Source: Phycisphaerales bacterium
GTDB taxonomy: Bacteria; Planctomycetota; Phycisphaerae; Phycisphaerales; UBA1924
Direction: 5' to 3'
Assembly (NCBI GenBank): GCA_947459215.1
Contig: CANHCQ010000002.1
Span: forward strand, 186,001 to 250,000
Length of the DNA: 64,000 nucleotides
Under the pieces are notes generated by a model. That model had not been told where the DNA came from. It worked only from the letters and a program-made list of their open reading frames with translations, and ran no database searches. Below are positions 42,709 through 49,742 of this stretch, piece by piece (the stretch's first letter is position 1; each line of letters starts with the position of its first letter). The translations under genes and the position numbers were made by a program.

Positions 42709-43815
42709 CTACTGGAAATCCAGCTCGAACTCGATCTCGTCCCGGACCGGCAGGCCGCTGGGGCCGATCTTGGGGATCGGTGCGCCTCGGCGGCGGGCGT
42801 CGTCGACGATGCCTTTGTGGATGGCGGCGAGCGTCCAGCCGCAGCGTTGGTAGAAGCCGATGGCGCGGATGTTGTCGTTGGTGGTGGTCAGGAAGATGCG
42901 CCAGCAGCCGGCGGCGCGGGCGACATCGGCGGCGGCGTCGAGGAGGCGTTCGCCGACGCCGCGGCCTTCGTCGCGGGTGCTCAGGGTGACGACCTCGCAC
43001 TGCGCGCCGCCGGGCAGGATCCCGTACGTGCAGAGGCCGATGGGCAGGCCGTCGCGCTCGGCGATGAGGGCAGGGAGGCGATCCGCGTCGTAGCCGACGT
43101 TGCGGGACCAGATCTGCGTGCCGGCCCAGTGCTTGGCGAGTTCCTCCCGCACGAACGCGTCGTGCCGCGCTTCGCGGCGGACGATGCGAACCTCGCTCCG
43201 ACGCTTCAGCCACGCGAGCACGTTGGTCGCGTTCTCGTTGGGAGGGAAGACGGGGTACCAGACTTTGCGGATGCGGGAGGCGGTGGGGCGCGAGGTGTCC
43301 GGCTGCGTGTCGGGCTCGACGTACCACGCCATGCGGGCGATGAGGGTTGTGGGGTTCTCGGGTTCGGTGGGGAACTCAAAGGTGGGCAGCCGCAGGACGC
43401 GGGTGAGTTCGAGCTTGGAATCACTCAGCAACTCAAACGGCACGTGCATGCGGTCCTTGAACTCGCGCTGGTGCGAGGTGGCGTTGGTGCTGACGCCGAG
43501 GACGCGGACGCCGAGCGAGGTGAACTGGGAGTGGAGGTCGCGGAAGCCGCAGCTCTGCGGCGTGCAGCCGCGGGCGCCGGGGATGGAGTCCCACTCTTCG
43601 CCGTGGAACCCGAGCGACGGAGCGCGGCCGGGGACGCCGGTGCGTGGGTAGAAGAAGAGAACGGTGGGGGAGGTAAGGGAGGCGAGGTTGATCTGTTCGC
43701 CGCTGGTGGCGGCGAGGGAGATTGATGGGAGCAGTGAGCGGCGGAGGTGCAGGCAGGCACCGTCGTCCTTGGGAACGGGGAGGTTTGGGGGGAGTTGGGT
43801 GGGGTCGTGGGGCAT
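42709..43815 (-). CDS. Redoxin (peroxiredoxin-like)-GNAT acetyltransferase fusion
   Basis: 368 aa in one uninterrupted frame. Residues about 20-200 form an AhpC/Bcp-like redoxin: VLFFYPRTG, then RGCTPQSCGFRD with Cys84 and Cys89, and GVRVLGVSTNATSHQREF. Residues about 205-368 form a GNAT acyltransferase, with CEVVTLSTRDEGRGVGERLLDAA at the acetyl-CoA site and NIRAIGFYQRCGW near the end. The Cys spacing fits a Bcp-type peroxidatic/resolving pair (C-X4-C). Fusion of these two activities is unusual. The substrate of the GNAT half is unknown. It starts 12 nt from the GxxExxY cassette. Confidence 0.82.
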   Translation of the reverse strand: MPHDPTQLPPNLPVPKDDGACLHLRRSLLPSISLAATSGEQINLASLTSPTVLFFYPRTGVPGRAPSLGFHGEEWDSIPGARGCTPQSCGFRDLHSQFTSLGVRVLGVSTNATSHQREFKDRMHVPFELLSDSKLELTRVLRLPTFEFPTEPENPTTLIARMAWYVEPDTQPDTSRPTASRIRKVWYPVFPPNENATNVLAWLKRRSEVRIVRREARHDAFVREELAKHWAGTQIWSRNVGYDADRLPALIAERDGLPIGLCTYGILPGGAQCEVVTLSTRDEGRGVGERLLDAAADVARAAGCWRIFLTTTNDNIRAIGFYQRCGWTLAAIHKGIVDDARRRGAPIPKIGPSGLPVRDEIEFELDFQ

Positions 43816-43826
43816 GGGGAAAAAGA

Positions 43827-44343
43827 CATTTCACCGCGGAGGACGCGGAGAACGCAGAGAGGACTTTGTGTTCGCGCGGCGGACTATGCCGTCGGTCAGC
43901 TTCGAGACATTGAAGTTGAGGAGTAGGCCAACAGGTTTGTCCATGAGACGTAGATACGTCAACAGTTGAGCCTCGTGAATCGGCTGCGTCTTTTCCACGG
44001 ACTTGAGTTCTACCACGATCAGGTCTTCGACGAGGAGATCGATTCGGTAGCCGCATTCGACGCGGATGCCCTTGTAGTTGACCGGCAGTTCTAGTTGGCG
44101 TGCAAACGCGACGCCTCGGTCGGCCAGTTCCTTCGCGAGGCAGGCTTCGTAAGCGGTCTCGAGCAAGCCCGGACCGAGTGAGCGGTGGACCTCGATGGCG
44201 GCACCGATGATCTTGTCGGTGATCGCGTCACACCGGCGAAATAAAGCCGCGTCCGGATCGCCAACCGCTGCCGAGCCTCCACCGTCCTCCACCACCTCTT
44301 TCATGTCTTCCTCCGCGTTCTCTGCGTCCTCCGCGGTGAAATG
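43827..44343 (-). mobile_element. Inverted-repeat cassette carrying a GxxExxY gene
   Basis: The 517-bp unit is bounded by inverted repeats: the left arm (43827-43859) and the complement of the right arm (44343-44311) are identical for the first 20 nt and at 31 of 33 positions overall. The GxxExxY gene fills the space. The right arm supplies GGAGGA just before the ATG, and the left arm encodes the last codons and stop. No transposase is present, so any movement would need help in trans. A gene-less relative lies at 37706-37849. Confidence 0.65.
43831..44304 (-). CDS. GxxExxY protein (PD-(D/E)XK nuclease-like)
   Basis: 157 aa. The signature GLLETAY is at residues 46-52. A following core (CGYRIDLLVEDLIVVELKS, with Asp89, Glu99 and Lys101) has the D...ExK arrangement of restriction-nuclease folds. 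These proteins are widespread, often in many copies, and their biological role is not established. The Shine-Dalgarno (GGAGGA) lies inside one flanking inverted repeat, and the last ten codons (SSLRSPRPPR) and the TGA lie inside the other. The gene may thus be a passenger or driver of a small mobile unit. Confidence 0.9.
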   Translation of the reverse strand: MKEVVEDGGGSAAVGDPDAALFRRCDAITDKIIGAAIEVHRSLGPGLLETAYEACLAKELADRGVAFARQLELPVNYKGIRVECGYRIDLLVEDLIVVELKSVEKTQPIHEAQLLTYLRLMDKPVGLLLNFNVSKLTDGIVRRANTKSSLRSPRPPR

Positions 44344-44364
44344 CCCTTCAAGCCGAACAGAGAA

Positions 44365-45933
44365 TTACCCGTCCAGATACGCCTTCAACCCCTGCACACC
44401 ACCCTCGCGGCCGAATCCGCTTTCCTTGAAGCCGCCGAACGGCGACGTCGGGTCGAACTTGTTGTAGGTGTTGCACCAGACCACGCCGCTCTTGATCTGC
44501 TTGGCGATCGAGAGCATCTTCGAGCCCTTCTCGGTCCAGATGCCAGCGGCGAGGCCGTACGCCGTGTTGTTGGCGCGGCTGATCGCTTCCTCGGGCGTGC
44601 GGAAGGTGAGCACGCTGAGCACCGGGCCGAAGATCTCTTCGCGGGCAATCGTGTGCGACGGCTGGACGCCGGTGAAGAAGCACGGGCGGCACCAGTAGCC
44701 CTTCTTGGGCAGCGTGCTCGCGTTGGCGCGGCGGAGGGTGGCGCCTTCCTGCTCGCCGAGCTTGAGATAGTGCTCGATGCGACTGAGCTGTTCCTTGCTG
44801 TTCACCGCGCCGACGTCGGTGTTCTTGTCCATCGGGTCGCCGACGCGGAGCGAGGCGAGGCGGATCTCGAGTTTCTTGGTGACTTCCTCGACGATCGATT
44901 CCTGCACGAAGAGGCGTGAGCCGGCGCAGCAGACTTCGCCCTGGTTGAAGTAGATGCCGTTGATGATGCCCTCGACGGCCTGGTCGATGGCGGCGTCCTC
45001 GAAGATGATGTGGGGCGACTTGCCGCCGAGTTCGAGGGTGAGGCGTTTGAACTTGCCGTCGGGTCGCGGGGCGGCCGTGGCCTTGGCGATGCGCTTGCCG
45101 ACTTCGGTCGAACCAGTGAACGCGACTTTGTCGACGAGCGGGTGCTCGACGAGCGCCTTGCCGGTGCGGCCGTCGCCGGTGATGATGTTGACGACGCCGG
45201 GGGGCAGGCCGATCTCTTCGAAGATCTCGGCGAGGCGGAGCGCGGTGAGCGGCGTGGTCTCGGCGGGCTTGAGGACGACGGTGTTGCCGCAGGCGAGCGC
45301 GGGCGCGATCTTCCACGCGGCCATCAGGAGCGGGAAGTTCCACGGGATGACCTGGCCGCAGACGCCGACGGGGCGGACGCCGGGGGCGACTTCGGGAAGT
45401 GCTTTCTTCCCCTTTGTCGCTCCGTCGCGGCGTCCCTTGGTCGCGTACTCGAGCTTGTCGGCCCAGCCCGCGTGATAGAAGAAGTGAGCCGCGACGAGCG
45501 GGATGTCGACGTCCCGCGATTCCTTGATCGGCTTGCCGCTGTCGAGGGTCTCGAGCACGGCGAGCTCGCGGCCGCGTTCCTGGATGCGACGGGCGATACG
45601 GAAGATGTACTTCGCACGCTCGATCGCGGGCAGGCCGGCCCACTTGGGCAGCACGGCGTGAGCGGCCTTCACGGCCCGGTCCACGTCGGCGTCGCTCGCC
45701 TGCGTCACCTCGGAGAGCGTCTCCTCGGTTGCGGGGTTGATCGTGGCGAACCGCTCGGCGTTCCGCGGCGTCTGGAACTTGCCGTCGATGAAGAGGCCGT
45801 AGGTCGAGGCGATGTCCACCTTCACGGTCTCGGGCGCGGGGGAGTAGTCCCAGCCGGGTTTGGATGGCTTGGCGGGCTTGCCTGAGGAGGCGGGGCCGGA
45901 AAGAGAAGGGGCGTTGGTGTCGGCGGTGGTCAT
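44365..45933 (-). CDS. NAD(P)-dependent aldehyde dehydrogenase
   Basis: 522 aa from ATG 45933. It oxidises an aldehyde to its acid. Conserved elements are PWNFPLLMAAWK, FTGSTEVGK, LELGGKSPHI with the general base Glu301, and NQGEVCCAGSR with the catalytic Cys335. An N-terminal extension of about 45 residues is Pro/Ser/Lys-rich. Residues about 164-183 (TKGRRDGATKGKKALPEV) form an insertion where related enzymes have a short loop, encoded by a dispersed repeat. It lies 55 nt after deoC in the same direction; acetaldehyde from deoxyribose-phosphate cleavage is a plausible substrate. Confidence 0.93.
   Translation of the reverse strand: MTTADTNAPSLSGPASSGKPAKPSKPGWDYSPAPETVKVDIASTYGLFIDGKFQTPRNAERFATINPATEETLSEVTQASDADVDRAVKAAHAVLPKWAGLPAIERAKYIFRIARRIQERGRELAVLETLDSGKPIKESRDVDIPLVAAHFFYHAGWADKLEYATKGRRDGATKGKKALPEVAPGVRPVGVCGQVIPWNFPLLMAAWKIAPALACGNTVVLKPAETTPLTALRLAEIFEEIGLPPGVVNIITGDGRTGKALVEHPLVDKVAFTGSTEVGKRIAKATAAPRPDGKFKRLTLELGGKSPHIIFEDAAIDQAVEGIINGIYFNQGEVCCAGSRLFVQESIVEEVTKKLEIRLASLRVGDPMDKNTDVGAVNSKEQLSRIEHYLKLGEQEGATLRRANASTLPKKGYWCRPCFFTGVQPSHTIAREEIFGPVLSVLTFRTPEEAISRANNTAYGLAAGIWTEKGSKMLSIAKQIKSGVVWCNTYNKFDPTSPFGGFKESGFGREGGVQGLKAYLDG
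45399..45440 (-). repeat. Dispersed repeat copy inside the aldehyde dehydrogenase gene
   Basis: The plus strand reads CTTTGTCGCTCCGTCGC here, matching 16 of 17 positions of the copy in deoC and related to the flhB-flhA copy. It is in frame, encodes part of RRDGATKGKK, and interrupts an otherwise well-conserved dehydrogenase. Confidence 0.6.
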
Positions 45934-45988
45934 GAGGTGGTCCAGCCGTGTCGGTGCGAGCGAGTAAAGCGGCGTGCGTGCGATGCGA

Positions 45989-47131
45989 TCAGGCTTCGGT
46001 GACGTCGTACTGAGCCCGGTACTTACCGGTGTGCAGCCAGGAGATCTGACGCAGGATGTCATTGGCGAGCGCTGAGGCTCCGAAACGCCAGAGTTCGGGG
46101 GTGAGCCAGCCTCCGGGGTGTTGGTCGTCGACGCTCGTGCCGACGGTGGGGAGCGAGCCGAGGGTTTCCTTCACCATGACGAGGTAGTGCAGCGACTGCT
46201 TGGCGGTGCGGATGCCGCCAGCGGGTTTGACGCCGACGAGCTGGCCGGTCTGGAGGTACCAGTCGCGCACGGCCTCGAGCATGACGAGGGTGACGGGCAT
46301 GGTCGCGGCGGGGGTGACTTTGCCGGTACTGGTTTTGATGAAGTCGAAGGTGGAGGTGCCGAGGTTTCGAGGTTTCGAGGTGTCGAGGGTGGGGGACCCG
46401 TTGATGTGTGTGCCGTTGGGGCTTCCGTTGGAAGTGGCGGGTGCCTTCCCTTCGTCGCTTCGCCGCTTCGTCGCTCCGTCGCCCGCAAACGCACGCTTGG
46501 CTTCTTCCATCGCCACGATCGCCAGATCGCTCGCCCGCCGCACGTTGTCGAGGGTTTCGAGTTCGCCGGTTTCGAGGATGACCTTGAGCGCGATCGGGCG
46601 GCCGACGGCGGCGCCTTCGCGGAGGCAGGTGGCCTTCACGTCGCGGATCTCGTCGGCGACGACGTCGTACTTGCCGCTGAGGAACGCGCCGCGGTTGATG
46701 ACCATGTCGATCTCGTCGGCGCCGTCATGGATGGCTTTGCGTGTGTCTTCGAGACGGACATCAAGCGGGTACTGGCCGCTAGGGAAGCCGGTGGCGACCG
46801 AGGCGATCTTCACGCGACCGAGGGCGCCGAGTTCTTCGAGCGTCTCTTTGCAGAACTTCACCATCGACGGATACACGCAGACCGCGGCGACGCTGGGCAG
46901 GTTGTCGGGCAGGTCGCTCTGGCCGGTGCCGGGGTTGACCGCCTTCACGCACAGCGACCGGACCTTTTCAGGAGTGTCCTTGCCTTCGAGGGTGGTGAGG
47001 TCGAGGGTGGAGAGGGCGAGGCGCAGGCCCGCCATCTTGGAGGATTTCTTGATCGAGCGTTTGGTGAACGTGGCGGCTCGTTCCGCCGCCATCACCGCGT
47101 CGACGCGCGGAGAATGAACCTGTCGCAGCAT
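45989..47131 (-). CDS. deoC: DeoC, deoxyribose-phosphate aldolase
   Basis: 380 aa, against about 220-260 for short forms and 320-330 for eukaryote-like forms. It splits 2-deoxyribose-5-phosphate into acetaldehyde and glyceraldehyde-3-phosphate. The TIM-barrel motifs are intact: LDLTTLEG, EIDMVINRG with the catalytic Asp142, DFIKTSTGK with the Schiff-base Lys266, and VGVKPAGGIRT. About 55 extra residues (208-262), low in complexity and partly made by a dispersed repeat, are inserted just before the Lys266 strand. The aldehyde dehydrogenase follows. No microcompartment shell gene is visible. Confidence 0.93.
   Translation of the reverse strand: MLRQVHSPRVDAVMAAERAATFTKRSIKKSSKMAGLRLALSTLDLTTLEGKDTPEKVRSLCVKAVNPGTGQSDLPDNLPSVAAVCVYPSMVKFCKETLEELGALGRVKIASVATGFPSGQYPLDVRLEDTRKAIHDGADEIDMVINRGAFLSGKYDVVADEIRDVKATCLREGAAVGRPIALKVILETGELETLDNVRRASDLAIVAMEEAKRAFAGDGATKRRSDEGKAPATSNGSPNGTHINGSPTLDTSKPRNLGTSTFDFIKTSTGKVTPAATMPVTLVMLEAVRDWYLQTGQLVGVKPAGGIRTAKQSLHYLVMVKETLGSLPTVGTSVDDQHPGGWLTPELWRFGASALANDILRQISWLHTGKYRAQYDVTEA
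46350..46492 (-). repeat. Two short repeats inserted in deoC
   Basis: The segment 46446-46492 has the core CTTCGTCGCTCCGTCGC, also found in part in the aldehyde dehydrogenase and flhB-flhA copies. The segment 46354-46392 is a tandem CGAGGTTT repeat (CGAGGTTTCGAGGTTTCGAG). Both keep the deoC frame open and encode GDGATKRRSDEGKA and DTSKPRNLGTSTF. Confidence 0.6.
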
Positions 47132-47167
47132 GGGGCGATTGTACGCGAAAGCAGCAAGGGTTCGAGG

Positions 47168-47695
47168 CTACTGCCGGGACCGTCCACGGGTGGACGTGCT
47201 GCGGGCAGCGGGCAGCGGCTTGCTCGGACCTTTCTCGATCGGCAGGTTCGCCGCCTTCCACTCTTTCAGGCCGCCCGCATAGAACGGGGGATTCGTGTAC
47301 TCCATGGCGATCATCCGCTTCGCCACCGCGCGGGCGATCGGGCTGGCGGGGTCTTCGCCGTAGATTACGACGTTCTCGAAGGCCTCGATGCGCGGGTCGC
47401 GGCCCTTGTTGCCGTCGAACTTCGTGAGCAGGATGTTGCGAGCGCCCGGGATGTGTCCGGCCTCGAACTCGGCCTGAGGCCGGGGGTCGATGAGCAGGAG
47501 CTTGGTGGGGTTTCCCTCGGCATCGCGCCAGAGTTCGGAGACCTCGCCGAGCTTGATGAAGACGATGTCGGTGTCGCGGGTGTCCTTCTCGCAGCCTCCG
47601 GTGAGGATGGCGAACGCGAGCATCGCGATGGCCCCCAGCGGCATCCAAAGTGAGCGGGCCCGACGCGAACACGGCTCGACAAACGTCAGTAGCAT
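47168..47695 (-). CDS. Rhodanese-like lipoprotein lacking the catalytic Cys
   Basis: 175 aa from ATG 47695; further upstream codons are antisense to the divergent DsbD-like gene. A lipoprotein signal ends in the lipobox LTGGC. The rhodanese fold follows (LLLIDPRPQAEFEAGHIPGARNILL near the start, later YAGGLKEWKAANLPIE). The active-site loop reads VVIYGEDPASPIA, with no Cys where rhodaneses have it, so sulfur transfer is unlikely; it may bind a ligand or partner. It ends 36 nt before the deoC start. Confidence 0.8.
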   Translation of the reverse strand: MLLTFVEPCSRRARSLWMPLGAIAMLAFAILTGGCEKDTRDTDIVFIKLGEVSELWRDAEGNPTKLLLIDPRPQAEFEAGHIPGARNILLTKFDGNKGRDPRIEAFENVVIYGEDPASPIARAVAKRMIAMEYTNPPFYAGGLKEWKAANLPIEKGPSKPLPAARSTSTRGRSRQ

Positions 47696-47797
47696 GTTCG
47701 CAGGGTACACCGGTTCGGCGGAGGCCGGAGCGGTGACCCCGCGCGGGCTGAAGTCCGCGGCTCTGATTCCCGTCGCCCCTTCTCGCAACAACCACAC

Positions 47798-48613
47798 ATG
47801 CTCACCACCATCCTCATGACCGCTCTCGCTGCCGGCCTCGCGCTCCAGCCGGGTGCGGAGAACAAGAACCGCCCGCACGTGTCGCTCAAGCTTGTGAGCG
47901 AGGAGATTCACTTGCGCCCAGGGGCGACGCAGACGCTTGGGCTGGTCTTTACGATGGAGCCGCATTGGCACGTGTACTACAAGGGGCTGGAGGGCGGCGG
48001 CAATCCGCCCAAAATCGAGCAGACATCCCTGCCAGACGGGTACACGCTGGGCGAGATCGAATGGCCGGCACCGCAGCGATACATCGCGCCGGGTGATGTG
48101 TACGACAGCGTGTATGGCGACCAGGTGACGCTGTTGCTGCCCTTGCACGTCCCCAAGGACGCCAAGCCCGGCGAGAAGGTGACAATCGGCCTCAAGATGA
48201 CATGGCTGGAGTGCAGTGAAGTCTGCGTTTTCGGTGCAGGTGAATCGTCAATTTCGCTGCCGGTTTCGACCGACGCGAGCAAGAAGTCGGACGATGCCAA
48301 GTTGATCGACACCTCGCGGGCGAAGCTGCCGGTGGCGCTGCCGACGGACGGAAGCGTGAGCGTCAAGCTTGCGGGCGGCGTCATGACCGTGCAGGCGGCG
48401 AAAGCCACGAGGATCGAGTTTTATCCCGGGTCGGAATGCACGGATGTGGACGAACCCGCGAAAACGACTCGTGCAGACGGGCCCACGCTTCAGGTGCCGT
48501 TCGTCGGACCTGACAAAAACCGAGCGAGAGCGTTCGGCGTTCTTGGCGTGTGGAGCGGTCCGAACGAGAAACCCTCCTATTTCCGTATCGATGCCTCCGA
48601 AAAGAGCGGCTGA
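47798..48613 (+). CDS. DsbD-alpha-like exported protein
   Basis: 271 aa. A short signal peptide is followed by a beta-rich domain like the N-terminal (alpha) domain of DsbD: MEPHWHVYYKGLEGGGNPP, EWPAPQRYIAPGDVYDSVYGDQV, and the Cys pair in WLECSEVCVFG (Cys139 and Cys143, spaced like the DsbD-alpha pair). DsbD-alpha passes electrons to periplasmic thiol proteins. The membrane and thioredoxin domains of DsbD are absent here, so it would need partners encoded elsewhere. An exported redoxin is encoded next. Confidence 0.78.
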   Translation: MLTTILMTALAAGLALQPGAENKNRPHVSLKLVSEEIHLRPGATQTLGLVFTMEPHWHVYYKGLEGGGNPPKIEQTSLPDGYTLGEIEWPAPQRYIAPGDVYDSVYGDQVTLLLPLHVPKDAKPGEKVTIGLKMTWLECSEVCVFGAGESSISLPVSTDASKKSDDAKLIDTSRAKLPVALPTDGSVSVKLAGGVMTVQAAKATRIEFYPGSECTDVDEPAKTTRADGPTLQVPFVGPDKNRARAFGVLGVWSGPNEKPSYFRIDASEKSG

Positions 48614-48835
48614 TTTCCAGCGAAATCGGAGCTTCGGAACGGAACCCGGACAGGTTCGGGGGCGTCAAAGGAACGTCGGGACGGAGCTTGGGTGATCTCG
48701 TCGCGCGAACCCGAAAGGTCCGATACCGGTAGTACCTCTGTCGCGGCGTGTCGCCGCGGAGGTTGAGTTCCACGCGCCCAGGCGATTCTCGCCGGCGTGT
48801 CGGTCGCACGTCTCGCGCACCACGGAGTCTGAACG

Positions 48836-49513
48836 ATGAAAGTTTCGAAACTCTCGCTTGTCGCTCTTCTGGCCCTCGGCATGACCATTCCCGCCGCCTT
48901 GTCCCTGGCTGGCGACGACAAGGCCAAGAAGGACGACAAGCAGGCACAGAAGGACAAGAAGGACGACAAGAAGGCCGAGGGCGTGGCCGTGGGCAGCATC
49001 GCCCCGGGCTTCGAGCTCACCGACACGGACGGCAAGGCGATCAAGCTCAGCGACTTTGCTGGCAAGATCGTCGTCCTCCAGTGGTTCAACCCCGGCTGTC
49101 CGTTCGTCAAGAAGCACTACGAGGGCGCGAACACCTTCAATGAGCTGAACAAGAAGTACAGCGACAAGGGCGTGGTCTTCCTCGCCATCAACAGCGGCGC
49201 CGCCGGCAAGGAAGGCGCGGGCAAGGACACCAACGCCACCGCCAAGAAGGATTGGAAGATCGAGTACCCCGTGCTGCTCGACGAGGCCGGCACGGTCGGC
49301 AAGACCTATGGCGCGACGCGCACGCCCGAGATGTACATCCTCGACAAGGAAGGCAAGGTCGTCTACCACGGCGCTATCGACGACAACAAGGACATGAAGG
49401 GCACCGGCAAGACGAACTACGTCGCCAAGGCGCTCGACGAGGTCATCGCCGGCAAGCCGGTGACGACCGCCGAGACCAAGGCCTACGGCTGCACGGTGAA
49501 GTACGGCAAGTAA
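48836..49513 (+). CDS. Exported redoxin (AhpC/TSA-like thioredoxin-fold protein)
   Basis: 225 aa. A signal peptide (about residues 1-25) and a Lys/Asp-rich linker lead to a redoxin domain with LTDTDGKAIKLSDFAGKIVVLQW, at about residues 61-83. The motif NPGCPFVKKHYEG has one Cys (88) rather than CxxC. A second Cys lies near the C-terminus (GCTVKY). This matches a group of exported planctomycete redoxins. It may reduce peroxides or receive electrons from the neighbouring DsbD-alpha-like protein; that link is inference. A very good terminator follows. Confidence 0.85.
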   Translation: MKVSKLSLVALLALGMTIPAALSLAGDDKAKKDDKQAQKDKKDDKKAEGVAVGSIAPGFELTDTDGKAIKLSDFAGKIVVLQWFNPGCPFVKKHYEGANTFNELNKKYSDKGVVFLAINSGAAGKEGAGKDTNATAKKDWKIEYPVLLDEAGTVGKTYGATRTPEMYILDKEGKVVYHGAIDDNKDMKGTGKTNYVAKALDEVIAGKPVTTAETKAYGCTVKYGK

Positions 49514-49559
49514 TCACTGTCCTCCAGAACTCTCCTCTTCAGAGAGGTTCTCTTCACGC

Positions 49560-49594
49560 GCCGATGGGCCTTTCCAGGCCCATCGGCCTTTTTT
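49560..49594 (+). terminator. Rho-independent terminator after the exported redoxin
   Basis: A perfect 12-bp stem (GCCGATGGGCCT/AGGCCCATCGGC) with a TTCC loop is followed by CCTTTTTT, about 47 nt past the stop. Confidence 0.93.
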
Positions 49595-49742
49595 GCACTT
49601 GGTGGTCCGCTTCCAGAAGGTGGGGCGTGGGCAGCCAGTGGTTACTGACCTTCGGGGGCGGACCGTCCGGACGGGGCCTTTCGAATCCCGCTCGCTCGAT
49701 CCGTCCGCCGCACGCGACCGATAGCATCTGTTGGAGAACGAC

